Positions 8,661 through 17,311 of a stretch of DNA of 38,259 nucleotides are shown in pieces. A model generated the notes under the pieces. That model was not told the DNA's origin and ran no database searches. It worked only from the letters and a program-made list of their open reading frames with translations. The stretch comes from JANLQX01 sp031423635 (GTDB taxonomy: Bacteria > Actinomycetota > Acidimicrobiia > Acidimicrobiales > JANYDT01): contig JANPFX010000049.1 in assembly GCA_031423635.1 (NCBI GenBank), positions 1 to 38,259 of the forward strand, given 5' to 3'. Position 1 is the stretch's first letter. Every line of letters starts with the position of its first letter. The translations under genes and the position numbers were made by a program.

Positions 8661-10273
8661 GGAACGGGTACCACGGATCGTTCCTCGAGGAGGAGGTCGG
8701 CGGCGCGCAGGGCGATTGCCTGGATCGTTGGTGTGGGGTTCACAGCCGCTGCCGTGGCGAACACACTCGAGTCAACGACGAGGAGGTTGCCAACGTCATG
8801 GGTCCGGCAGCGATGATCGACGACCGACGTGGCGGCATCGGCTCCCATCCGGCAGGTGCCCATGAGATGAAATCCGGCTTGGTTGACCAGACGTGACTCC
8901 AACACCTCAGCGCACCCAGCACGCTCCAGCACTGCCCGGGATGTGGCAAGTCCATGGGTGATCATCGCTTCGGAGTTGGCATCGAGTCTGTAGCGCATCC
9001 GTGGGGCGGGGACGCCAAAGCGATCGGTCAGAGTGTCGTCGAGTTCCACCCGGTTGTCGGGGTTCGGAAGGTCTTCACACGTGATGGCCATCGTGGCGAC
9101 GTGCCCAAACAACTGCTCGAAACGTCGGTGATGGCCCGTCCCCCAGGGCACGTCGAGATTGAATCCGCCGAGAGCCGTGACCAATGGTCCTTGCCCGCGC
9201 GTCACCTGCACCTCGTAGCCACGCACAAACCCGCGACCGGGTGCTGTCTCGTAGAACTCCTGTGACATCAGACAAAATGCGTCATTCCCGGCAAAGCCCG
9301 CGACGGGTTCGGTGAAGACACCAGTGGCCGCGGCGATGGGATGCAGCATGAGGTTTCGACCGACGAGCCCGGTCGAATTGGCGAGCCCGTCCCTCCCGCC
9401 GGAGTGCAACAGCAGGCGCGGTGTGCCGATACCGCTCGCCGCGATCACCACGACATCAGCGGAGGTGTGGTGCTGCACGCCATGAACGTCGAACCACGTC
9501 GCCCCGGTGGCAAGTCCGGCCGGCGACGTTGTGACTTCAGCGACCGCCGCTCCAGTAATCACTCGGGCTCCCGCTGCGATCGCCTTCGGCCAGTACGTGA
9601 TGTCGGTCGACGCTTTGGCCCCCCGCGGACATCCGAGTTCGCACGGGCCGCAGTGGTTGCAACCGAGTCGGCCGTCATAGTCCTCCGAGATGATCGCGCC
9701 GTCGCTCGGCCACCAGTGCCAGCCGAGCGAGTCGAACGCTGCGGCGATGCGAGCGCCCGCGAGTCCCAGGGGCATTGGTGGCGTCGGGCGCGCCGAACGT
9801 GGCGGGTTGGCGGGATCGCCGGCGATACCGCACACACCCATCAGGCGGTCATTGATGTCGTAGTATTTCTCCAGCTCCCAATACGTGAGCGGCCAGTCGA
9901 CGCCGACTCCGTCAAGCGTTCGTACGCGGAAGTCCGACGGGTGGAACCGGGGTGTGTGGGCCGACCACAGCACGGTCGAACCGCCAATACCGTTGAACAG
10001 AATCGGCTTGATCGGTGTGGTGTCGTCGGCGATCGGGTAGTCCTCGGGCCGACTTCGCACGTTGGGATTGGGGTTCCAGTCGCGTAGTCGGCGCGTCTCC
10101 CAGTCGGGGAACGAAGTGGCGTACGCCCCCGGGTCGGGCCAATGCCCACGGTCGAGGCACACGACGTCGACGCCGGCGACCGCGAGCCGCCACGCGAATG
10201 CCGCGCCTGCCGCGCCGGCGCCAATGACCAACACGCTGTGATGCTCACCTGACCCGAAGACCCTGTTTGTCAC
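8657..10273 (-). CDS. GMC-family FAD oxidoreductase with cysteine cluster, copy 1
   Basis: This flavoprotein would oxidise an alcohol group of an organic substrate. The 538 residues start with the FAD fold VLVIGAGAAGAAFAWRLA and carry the GMC signature near GGSTVLWSAH. The active-site pair is near the C-terminus, at H469 in GFHLMGTCRMG and N512 in NPTPT. An unusual cluster C205-x2-C208-x2-C211-x3-C215 (CNHCGPCELGC) lies in the middle and resembles an iron-sulfur ligand set. The start is GTG at 10273, overlapping the stop of the ABC ATPase gene as GTGA. The stop overlaps the small partner gene as ATGA. It is closely similar to the GMC protein at 17312-18928, including the shared block ASTDITYWP. 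Confidence 0.9.
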   Translation of the reverse strand: MTNRVFGSGEHHSVLVIGAGAAGAAFAWRLAVAGVDVVCLDRGHWPDPGAYATSFPDWETRRLRDWNPNPNVRSRPEDYPIADDTTPIKPILFNGIGGSTVLWSAHTPRFHPSDFRVRTLDGVGVDWPLTYWELEKYYDINDRLMGVCGIAGDPANPPRSARPTPPMPLGLAGARIAAAFDSLGWHWWPSDGAIISEDYDGRLGCNHCGPCELGCPRGAKASTDITYWPKAIAAGARVITGAAVAEVTTSPAGLATGATWFDVHGVQHHTSADVVVIAASGIGTPRLLLHSGGRDGLANSTGLVGRNLMLHPIAAATGVFTEPVAGFAGNDAFCLMSQEFYETAPGRGFVRGYEVQVTRGQGPLVTALGGFNLDVPWGTGHHRRFEQLFGHVATMAITCEDLPNPDNRVELDDTLTDRFGVPAPRMRYRLDANSEAMITHGLATSRAVLERAGCAEVLESRLVNQAGFHLMGTCRMGADAATSVVDHRCRTHDVGNLLVVDSSVFATAAAVNPTPTIQAIALRAADLLLEERSVVPVP

Positions 10274-12114
10274 GACGCGCTCCTGGTCGCAGGCGCGACT
10301 TTCCAGCAGCGCACCGACCGTCCGTCGCCGATCGTCACGAGTTCTTGGCGTTCCGCACGGCAGCGGTCCTCCACGAGAGGGCAGCGACCAGCGAGGTAGC
10401 AGCCGGCGGGTAGGTCGACCGGGCTCGGTATCTCACCGGCGAGATCCTTGCGTTCACGATCAACACGTCGATCGGTCGGATCGGGGAGAAGAACCGAATC
10501 GAGAAGCGCCTGGGTATAGGGATGCGCGGGGTGCTCGAACACCTGAGCTCGAGTGCCCTGCTCGACGATCTGACTGAGGTACATCACCGCTACCTCGTCG
10601 CAGACCTGGCCGACCGTCCACAGGTCGTGGCTGATGAAGAGATAGGAGATCCCGAGGCGTCTGCGCAGATCGGCCAGGAGCTTGACCATCTCGACCCGGG
10701 CGGCCGGTGGCAGTGCCGACGTCGGTTCGTCGAGCACCAAGAACTCGGGCTGCGTAGCGAGCGCACGAGCGAGACAGACTCGTTGCTGCTCGCCGGCCGA
10801 GAGAGCGGCTGCCTTTCGGTTCCGGGTATCAGGGCTGAGGCCGACCAGATCGAGGAGTTCCGCGATCCGTCGCCGCTTCTCCTCGTCCGTCGTGTCGCTT
10901 GCCGGCCCACCGCGACCAGGACCGTGGAGGTCGAGCGGCTCTCGTACGATCCGGTCTACCGTCCAGCGTGGATTGAGCGAATCGAACGGATCCTGGAACA
11001 CGATCTGCATCCGGGCACGCTGCGGACGAAAGGCCTTGGAGTCAAGAGCGGTGATGTCGCGCCCGGCGAAGAGCACGGTGCCCGCATCCGGCTCCAGCAG
11101 CCGGACAAGGAGCCGACCGACGGTTGTCTTGCCAGAGCCGGACTCGCCGACCAGCCCAACCGCATGTCCGGCGGGGATTGAGAGATCGACACTCTGCACG
11201 GCCTGCAATCGACGCTTGTCCGGCAGGACGAAGTGTTTCGACAGAGCCTTCACTTCGACGAGGGCATCGGATTCGTCCAACCTGCGTGCGGCTGGGTTGT
11301 TCGCCGTGTCGGCCGATTGCACTGCGAGAATGCGCTTGGAGTACTCCTGCTTCGGGGAAAGGAAGAACTCGCGAACGGTCTGCTCCTCGATCACCCGACC
11401 ATCGGCCATCACCACGATTCGATCGCAGTAATTCGCGATGATGCCGAGATCCTGCGTGACGAGAAGTACTGCGGAACCGGTTGCCTGCGCTCGCTCCCAC
11501 ATCCGGTCGAGAAACTGCGCCTGGATCGTCACGTCGAGTCCACTGGTGGGTTCGTCGGCGATGAGCAACTGCGGTCGCGAGCTCATGGCCATCGAGATGA
11601 GTGCTCGCTGGGCCATACCGCCCGACAACTCGTGGGGATATGCGGTGAGACGCCGGGAGGCATCATTGATACCGACTGCCTCCAGCAACTCGATCGCGTG
11701 CGTTTGCGCTTCCTCTTTGCTTGCTCGGTTGTGGGCTCGGAAGACCCGCGAAATCTGGGTGCCGATCGTGAGCAGAGGGTTGAGTGACTGACGTGGTTTC
11801 TGGGTGATGAGCCCGATCGACCTGCCTCGAATCTCCCGAAGCTCGGCGTCGCTCAAAGCAAGCAGGTTGCGATTGTCGTAGAGGACGGATCCACTCACCC
11901 GCCCCGGATGGCGGGCAAGGCCCATCAGCGCGAGCGCCGCTGACGTCTTGCCGCAGCCGCTTTCGCCGAGGAGTCCGACGATCTCGCCCCGATGGATCCG
12001 CAGGTTGAAGTCGCTCACAGCTTTTGTGCCTACGCCGTACGAAACACAAACGCCGCGCGCTTCCAGCACAACCTCCTTTTCCACGGCCGAGTTCGGTGTC
12101 GACACGTCGGTCAT
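10270..12114 (-). CDS. Fused double ABC ATPase of a peptide/nickel-type importer (DppD-DppF fusion)
   Basis: This cytoplasmic subunit would power import by hydrolysing ATP. The 614 residues hold two nucleotide-binding domains. Domain 1 has Walker A GESGCGKTS (50-58), signature LSGGMAQR (163-170) and Walker B LLIADEP (183-189). Domain 2 has Walker A GESGSGKTT (323-331), signature LSAGEQQR (439-446) and Walker B FLVLDEP (458-464). Most Dpp/Opp systems encode these as two proteins. The H-loop of domain 1 reads LVTQDLG, with Gln in place of the usual His (Q221), while domain 2 keeps FISHD; the two ATP sites may be unequal. The C-terminal segment with GCYLAGRCP matches the oligopeptide-transporter ATPase tail. 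The ATG at 12114 overlaps the permease stop (ATGA); the longer open frame upstream lies inside the permease gene. Confidence 0.93.
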   Translation of the reverse strand: MTDVSTPNSAVEKEVVLEARGVCVSYGVGTKAVSDFNLRIHRGEIVGLLGESGCGKTSAALALMGLARHPGRVSGSVLYDNRNLLALSDAELREIRGRSIGLITQKPRQSLNPLLTIGTQISRVFRAHNRASKEEAQTHAIELLEAVGINDASRRLTAYPHELSGGMAQRALISMAMSSRPQLLIADEPTSGLDVTIQAQFLDRMWERAQATGSAVLLVTQDLGIIANYCDRIVVMADGRVIEEQTVREFFLSPKQEYSKRILAVQSADTANNPAARRLDESDALVEVKALSKHFVLPDKRRLQAVQSVDLSIPAGHAVGLVGESGSGKTTVGRLLVRLLEPDAGTVLFAGRDITALDSKAFRPQRARMQIVFQDPFDSLNPRWTVDRIVREPLDLHGPGRGGPASDTTDEEKRRRIAELLDLVGLSPDTRNRKAAALSAGEQQRVCLARALATQPEFLVLDEPTSALPPAARVEMVKLLADLRRRLGISYLFISHDLWTVGQVCDEVAVMYLSQIVEQGTRAQVFEHPAHPYTQALLDSVLLPDPTDRRVDRERKDLAGEIPSPVDLPAGCYLAGRCPLVEDRCRAERQELVTIGDGRSVRCWKVAPATRSAS

Positions 12115-12968
12115 CCGCCGACCCGCCGTTCGATGGCGTTGCCGACGGCGGCGAATCCGAAGACCGTGAGCGAGATCGCCAGGCCCGGAAACACCGACGG
12201 CCACCATTCACCGAGGATCAACTGGTTGGCGCTCGAGGAGATCATCAGACCCCACTCCGGTGTGGGGGGTCGAACGCCGGCTCCGACGTAGGAGAGACCG
12301 GCGGTGAGCAATATTCCGAATCCGACGGTGACCGAGAGTTGGATCAGCGAAGGTGCGAGTGAGTTCGGAAGAACATGGCGAAACGCGATCTTCCACTCGG
12401 AGTTGCCCATGGCGCGCGCCGACTCCACATAGCTCCGGTTGCGTTGCGTGAGCACTTCGGCGCGGGTGAGACGGATGAAGATCGGCGTGTAGAGCAACGA
12501 CAACGCGACGATGAGGTTGCCAGTATTTCGACCGGAAAGGGCGACGAGCATCATCCCGAGAATGAAGACAGGGAAGGCCTGGAGCACATCGCTGATGCGC
12601 ATCACGACCTCGGCCCACCAGGTGCGGAAGTATCCGGCGGTCAAGCCGATCAACGTCCCCAACACGCTCGAAACCAGCGCCGCCGAAACCGCGAGAACGA
12701 CGTCGGTTCGAGGTGCGCTGATCACCTGGGAGAACACGTCGAGACCGGAGGCATCGGTACCCATCCAATGGCTGAGTGACGGATGCTCCGAGGGCGCCCC
12801 GGTCGGTTCTGTCGGCGACTTCGGAGCAATGAGGGTCCCGAACAACGCGAGGAAGATCGACAACGCGACAATGCACAAACCGATGGTGAGGAGCGGGTCA
12901 CGACGCGCCGCCGCTATGAGTCGACGTGGTCGTTTCGGGTGGCCGACGGTCGGCGCAGTCGCCGTCAT
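12111..12968 (-). CDS. ABC transporter permease, DppC-like
   Basis: This integral membrane subunit forms half of the translocation channel. The 285-residue product has an N-terminal membrane helix (about 25-48), a periplasm-side loop with the usual HWMGTDASGLDVFSQV block, and about five further helices. The cytoplasmic EAA loop reads YVESARAMGNSEWKIAFRHV, the site that contacts the ATPase. These features and the length fit the DppC/OppC family. Both ends overlap the neighbouring genes by 4 bp (ATGA), so the two permeases and the ATPase are translated as one unit. The substrate could be peptides, nickel chelates, opines or other small organic molecules; the catabolic genes around it suggest a carbon substrate (inference). 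Confidence 0.93.
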   Translation of the reverse strand: MTATAPTVGHPKRPRRLIAAARRDPLLTIGLCIVALSIFLALFGTLIAPKSPTEPTGAPSEHPSLSHWMGTDASGLDVFSQVISAPRTDVVLAVSAALVSSVLGTLIGLTAGYFRTWWAEVVMRISDVLQAFPVFILGMMLVALSGRNTGNLIVALSLLYTPIFIRLTRAEVLTQRNRSYVESARAMGNSEWKIAFRHVLPNSLAPSLIQLSVTVGFGILLTAGLSYVGAGVRPPTPEWGLMISSSANQLILGEWWPSVFPGLAISLTVFGFAAVGNAIERRVGG

Positions 12969-13990
12969 CGGTGCCTCGCTCGTGGGTCGAGCAGCGCAAG
13001 GAGAACGTCGAGAACGAGGTAGATGACGAGAGACAGCACGGTGATCACGAGGACCACGCCCTGAATCGAGGGATAGTTGAATTCCAACACGGACTTTACG
13101 GAGTACTGCCCGAGTCCTCCGAGTGAGAAGACTGATTCAACGAGGACGGCTCCTCCCAGCATGAACCCGTAGAGGATGCTGGTCAGGGTGAGCACTGGCC
13201 CGAACGCAGCACGCAGCGTTGATCTCGACACTTGTCGCGGTGGAAGTCCAGCAGCTTGCGCATAGAGAACGAAGTCCGACCCCAACACGCGAGTCATGCT
13301 CTGGCGCACCATCTTCATGATCGGGCCCGAGAGGATGAAGGCGAGTGTTATCACGGGCAGTATCAGGTGCCTGAGCCCGTCCCAGAACGCATCGAGTCGA
13401 CCCGCCAACAGCGAGTCGATGAGTATTGCCCCGGTGCGTTGCGTGGGCGCCTGGAGCTGTGGACTGAGCCGTCCGAGTGGCGCGGGCGCCCAACCCAATT
13501 TGAAGTAGAAGACGAAGACGAGCATGAGTCCCCACCAGAACTCCGGGGCCGCGCCCGCGAACAGGCCGTAGCCGAACACTGCTTTGTCGAGTGCCTTGCC
13601 CGGCCGTCTGGCCGTACGCATGCCGAGGGGGATGGCGATGGCGCCGGCGAGCAGAAAGGACAGGCTGATCAATTCGAGGGTGATCGGGAGTGCGTCGCCG
13701 ATTTCGCTGGCCACCGTGGAGCCGCTCGCCCAACTCGTGCCGAGGTTGCCGGCCAGCAACCCTCGCTGGGTACCGGACCCCCCGAGGTACGTACCGAGTT
13801 GGGAAAGCGTGGATCGGTCGAGCCCGAGGTCAGCCTTGGCCTTGCGGTAGACGTCGGGTGATGCGTTGAATCCGACGCGAGTGGCGACGGGATCGGCCGG
13901 CAGGGCACGGATGAGCAGGAAGACGACGATCGTGATCGCTGCGACCTGCACGACAGCGATGACGAGTCGACGTGCGACGAAGCGCGTCAT
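12965..13990 (-). CDS. ABC transporter permease, DppB-like
   Basis: The 341-residue inner-membrane protein is the second channel subunit. It starts with the family-typical helix after MTRFVARRLVIAVVQ. The long loop between helices 1 and 2 includes LGLDRSTLSQL and GNLGTSW, and the EAA loop reads YAQAAGLPPRQVSRSTLRAA. The C-terminal part contains the ESVFSLGGLGQY motif shared by DppB/OppB proteins. The ATG at 13990 lies 50 bp after the stop of the binding-protein gene, and the stop overlaps the DppC-like gene (ATGA). It partners that protein and the fused ATPase. Confidence 0.93.
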   Translation of the reverse strand: MTRFVARRLVIAVVQVAAITIVVFLLIRALPADPVATRVGFNASPDVYRKAKADLGLDRSTLSQLGTYLGGSGTQRGLLAGNLGTSWASGSTVASEIGDALPITLELISLSFLLAGAIAIPLGMRTARRPGKALDKAVFGYGLFAGAAPEFWWGLMLVFVFYFKLGWAPAPLGRLSPQLQAPTQRTGAILIDSLLAGRLDAFWDGLRHLILPVITLAFILSGPIMKMVRQSMTRVLGSDFVLYAQAAGLPPRQVSRSTLRAAFGPVLTLTSILYGFMLGGAVLVESVFSLGGLGQYSVKSVLEFNYPSIQGVVLVITVLSLVIYLVLDVLLALLDPRARHR

Positions 13991-14039
13991 GCTGTGGTGT
14001 TGTTCCGTTCCCTACCGGCCGGCCCGTTGCGCGCTCAGA

Positions 14040-15737
14040 TCAGCCTGCGTACTTCAGATCGTTCCAACGGATCGAGCTGTCGGGGTGCCAGGCGAGGCCG
14101 GTGAGTTTGTCGCTGAAGGCCCACTGCGTCTTCAACTCGACAACGGGGAGCCACGCAAGATCAGCCATCAGCTGATCTTGGATCTCGGCCAGTTCCGTGT
14201 TCCGTATCTTGTCGTCTGCCTCGTTCTTCACTTTGGCGAAGAGGTCGTCAACTTTGGGGTTGGAGTAGTTGACCATGTTGTTGAGGCCTCCCTTTTCCGA
14301 GGACACGAAGAACAGAAGTGTCGCGTAGCCCGCATCGACGCCAATCGGCTTCTCCTGGTCGTTGAGGGCGAACTGAAGGTCTTTCTTCACGAGCTGGCGG
14401 TCGCCGTACTGCGTCTGGGGCAGCGGATCGAGTTTGACCTTGATGCCCACCTTGGCGAGGTCAGCCTTGATCTGCGTGGCGATGGGCAGCAGGATCGACT
14501 GCTTTTCCGACACGTAGCTCAACAAGATGTCGCCCTTGTCCTTGTACCCCGCTTCCTTGAGAAGGGTCTTGGCCTTTTCGATGTTCGTGTCGTACTGGTT
14601 CTTCGAGACGGAGAAACCGGGGTAGCTCGACGGGATCGGACTCTTCGATTTCGTCGCCTGACCGAAGTAGCCGTTCGCAATGATCTTCTTGTAGTCGAGT
14701 GCGTAGGCCACGGCCTGACGGACCTTCACGTTGTCGAACGGCGGGGTTTTGAAGTTCATGTGCACGAAGAGGTTTTCGTTGCCGATCACGCCGGCAACTT
14801 TGACACCCTTGGCTTTGCGGACCGAGTCGAACTCCTTGGGAGTGAGCCGCTCGACGAGTTGGGCCTCGCCACGCTGAACGGCAGCCAGCCGGTTGGAGCT
14901 CTGCGGCACCTTGCGATAGACGACCCGGGTTACCTTCGGTGCGCCGCGGTAGTAGTCGGTGTTGCCCTTGACCACGAACTCGCTGTTCTTGGTCCACTTG
15001 TCGAGGCAGTAGGGACCGAAACTGGGAACGTTCGTGTTGTTCGCGTATTCGTGCGACCACGGGTCTGTTGCGGTCTTGTTCTTCTCCATGCTCTCTTTGT
15101 CGAAGATCCCGAGTCCGAAGATGGTGAGGACCGGTAGGAACAACTTGTTCGGCGCCGACTGCTTGATGGCAACGGTGAAGTCGTCAATCTTCTTCACCTC
15201 GTCACCGAGCTTCTGGGCCTCGGCGGCTTTCGCCTTGTCGGCGCCCAGCACATCGGGTGTGAAGTTGGCGATGGAGGCCACGTTGGAAAGGAACCAACCA
15301 ATCGGCGCCGCTCCCGATACCGACTTCGCCCGGGCGAACGTGTAGACCACGTCATCCGCGTTGAAGGCGGCACCTCCGCAGCCCTTGACGCCCTTTCGCA
15401 GTTTGAAGGTCCAGGTGAAGGTCTTGGGGTCGTACGTCCATGACTCCGCAAGTCGGCCTTCGAAGTTCGCGTCGGCAAATCCGAAGCTCAGCAGGCCGAT
15501 TCCTTCGGAGTTCGCCGGCTTCGTCTTGTAGTAGACGAGAGGCTCCATCAGATTGACCATGCCGGTCTGGCTGGTCGGAATGGCGGCCGACGGGCCGTCG
15601 TAGTCGAGTCCGGCCGGAATGTCTTCGGCGAGCACGGTGATCTCTCCGGCGGCGGCCGCCGCACGAGTTGGAGCCGTGAGAACGGCCGAGGCAGCAAGGA
15701 CTGCTGTTGCCCCGGCGAGGATGGAGAGTCGTCGCAT
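14040..15737 (-). CDS. Secreted substrate-binding protein of the ABC importer (family 5)
   Basis: This extracellular protein captures the ligand for the importer encoded next to it. The 565 residues begin with a Sec-type signal peptide (MRRLSILAGATAVLAASAVL, cleavage probably near the alanine stretch around residues 26-30). No lipobox cysteine is visible, which is unusual for a Gram-positive binding protein that needs an anchor. The mature part has the family-5 pattern: LAESWTYDPKTFTWTFKLRKG, an FNADDVVYTF segment, and VRQAVAYALDYKKIIANG in the second lobe. A strong ribosome-binding site, AAGGAGG, lies 7-8 nt before the ATG, the best in the window, consistent with high expression. It is the first gene of the leftward run and faces the MmgE/PrpD gene across the divergent intergenic region. 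Confidence 0.92.
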   Translation of the reverse strand: MRRLSILAGATAVLAASAVLTAPTRAAAAAGEITVLAEDIPAGLDYDGPSAAIPTSQTGMVNLMEPLVYYKTKPANSEGIGLLSFGFADANFEGRLAESWTYDPKTFTWTFKLRKGVKGCGGAAFNADDVVYTFARAKSVSGAAPIGWFLSNVASIANFTPDVLGADKAKAAEAQKLGDEVKKIDDFTVAIKQSAPNKLFLPVLTIFGLGIFDKESMEKNKTATDPWSHEYANNTNVPSFGPYCLDKWTKNSEFVVKGNTDYYRGAPKVTRVVYRKVPQSSNRLAAVQRGEAQLVERLTPKEFDSVRKAKGVKVAGVIGNENLFVHMNFKTPPFDNVKVRQAVAYALDYKKIIANGYFGQATKSKSPIPSSYPGFSVSKNQYDTNIEKAKTLLKEAGYKDKGDILLSYVSEKQSILLPIATQIKADLAKVGIKVKLDPLPQTQYGDRQLVKKDLQFALNDQEKPIGVDAGYATLLFFVSSEKGGLNNMVNYSNPKVDDLFAKVKNEADDKIRNTELAEIQDQLMADLAWLPVVELKTQWAFSDKLTGLAWHPDSSIRWNDLKYAG

Positions 15738-15900
15738 GCGTGGTCCTCCTTGGAGGTAGCTCGGAAAGGATCGTACGGCCCAAGAGTCGAGCGGATACGC
15801 CCCTGCAGGGTTCTAGACGATAGGAATACCGTTCGCCAATCCTCTGAGGTATGCCGTTTGCGTTGGCATCGACGCGACCGGCGTCGTAGCGTCGCCCGTC
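15738..15900. promoter_or_regulatory. Divergent promoter region between the two catabolic arms
   Basis: These 163 bp separate the first genes of the leftward run (binding protein) and the rightward run (MmgE/PrpD). The left end carries the strong ribosome-binding site of the binding-protein gene. The right end carries TAGCGT 8 nt before the MmgE/PrpD ATG. Both operons must be started here or near here, so a regulator-binding site is expected. I could not identify a clear operator palindrome by eye, and no regulator gene lies in the island. Confidence 0.5.
15887..15892 (+). promoter_or_regulatory. Probable -10 box of leaderless MmgE/PrpD gene
   Basis: TAGCGT is followed by 8 nt and the ATG at 15901. 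No Shine-Dalgarno sequence is seen. Confidence 0.35.
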
Positions 15901-17292
15901 ATGGACGACGTTGCTCCGATCGAGCCAGAAGCGCCGTTGGTAGCCGCAGTCGTCGCGCACGCCCTTGGCACCACCATCGGCTCGCTCCCGGCAGTAGCCG
16001 TCGATTCGGCGAAGACCTTCTTGTTGGATTGCTTCGGTGTAGCGATCGTCGGGTCGGGCACGCCGGAGAGTCAACGCCTTCCCGCCCTCGCCGAAACCTG
16101 GGGGCGCGGCGACGATGCGACGATCTGGGGGAGCGAAGGACGTTTGCCAGCGCCCTCCGCGGCGTTGGTGAACGCGCACCAAATGCACTGTCTCGAATTT
16201 GACTGCGTGCACGAGCCGGCCGTTGTGCATGCGCTCACGGTCGTCACCCCCGTCCTCGTTGCATGGATGCAACGCGAGGCCCGCCGCAGCGGCCGTCGGA
16301 TCACCGGTTCGGAACTGATCGTCGGCGCCGCCGTCGGCGTGGACGTGGCGGGCGGTCTGGGCGACGTCACCACGACCCCGCTGCGGTTCTTTCGCCCCGC
16401 GACGAACGGATTGCTCGGTGCCGCGGCCGCGTTGATCGCTGTCGGAAAGCCCGATCACGCTGTCGGAGTCGCGACCATGGGCCTCGCGTACTCCCAAGTC
16501 GCCGGCACGATGCAGCCGCATCACGAGGGCGGCCCGCAGGCCCTTGCGTTGCAGATCGGCTTTTCGGCGCGAGCCGCCATCAACGCCTGGGATCTTGCCA
16601 ACAACTCCTTTCGTGGGCCGGAGCAGATACTCGAGGGCAAGTTCGGCTGGTTCGAACTCATCGAGGGAGCAGGCGATCCGGTTGCCTTCACGAGCCGGCT
16701 GGGGGAGCAGTGGGAGATCACCCGGCTGTCGCACAAGCCGTTCCCGAGCGGACGGGCAAGTCACTGTGCGATCGACGGTGTGTTGCAGCTTCAGCGTCAA
16801 CATGGCTTCGGCCTTGCTGACGTCGAACGTGTGGTGCTACGCGTGCCGTCGTTGATCAAGAGCCTTGTTGGTCGTCCGCCCTATGCGGGCATGGCTCCGG
16901 GAGTGGCCCGCCTGTGCGGTCGATTCCTCGTCCCATCTGCATTGTTGGATCGTGGGATCGACGTCACGACGTTTCGCGAGGAACGGCTATCCGACCCGGA
17001 ACTGCTTGAGGCCGCGGAGCGGGTTGTCCTCGAAGTCGACGACAACCCGAATCCGAACGCGCTCGAACCGCAGAACGTCCGCATCGATCTGCGCGATGGC
17101 CGAAGGTTGGAGATCCACCTCGCGGAAGCGCTGGGTAGCCCGAGGCGGCCACTCACCCGCGAACAGCATCTTGACAAGTTCCGCACGAACCTGGCGATTG
17201 CCGGGCGCAAGGATCGGGCCGAGCGGATCATCGAGCTGGTGGACCGACTCGAAGCCCTTGACGACATCAGCGAACTGCTCACTCTTCTCTGA
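15901..17292 (+). CDS. MmgE/PrpD family protein (2-methylcitrate dehydratase-like)
   Basis: Known family members dehydrate 2-methylcitrate or isomerise/decarboxylate related acids such as cis-aconitate; the reaction here cannot be assigned. The 463-residue length fits. The N-terminal helical domain contains the family histidine/aspartate region as HCLEFDCVHEPAVVHA near residue 96-111, where classical members have a D-D-T-H pattern. The later GRASHCAIDGVLQL block and the LVGRPP segment are also family-like. It opens the rightward arm, and the following GMC gene begins about 20 bp after its stop, so the two are probably co-transcribed. The ATG at 15901 has no ribosome-binding site but has a -10-like box at the distance expected for a leaderless transcript. 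Confidence 0.85.
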   Translation: MDDVAPIEPEAPLVAAVVAHALGTTIGSLPAVAVDSAKTFLLDCFGVAIVGSGTPESQRLPALAETWGRGDDATIWGSEGRLPAPSAALVNAHQMHCLEFDCVHEPAVVHALTVVTPVLVAWMQREARRSGRRITGSELIVGAAVGVDVAGGLGDVTTTPLRFFRPATNGLLGAAAALIAVGKPDHAVGVATMGLAYSQVAGTMQPHHEGGPQALALQIGFSARAAINAWDLANNSFRGPEQILEGKFGWFELIEGAGDPVAFTSRLGEQWEITRLSHKPFPSGRASHCAIDGVLQLQRQHGFGLADVERVVLRVPSLIKSLVGRPPYAGMAPGVARLCGRFLVPSALLDRGIDVTTFREERLSDPELLEAAERVVLEVDDNPNPNALEPQNVRIDLRDGRRLEIHLAEALGSPRRPLTREQHLDKFRTNLAIAGRKDRAERIIELVDRLEALDDISELLTLL

Positions 17293-17311
17293 AGACCTGC
17301 GTCGCTGATTC

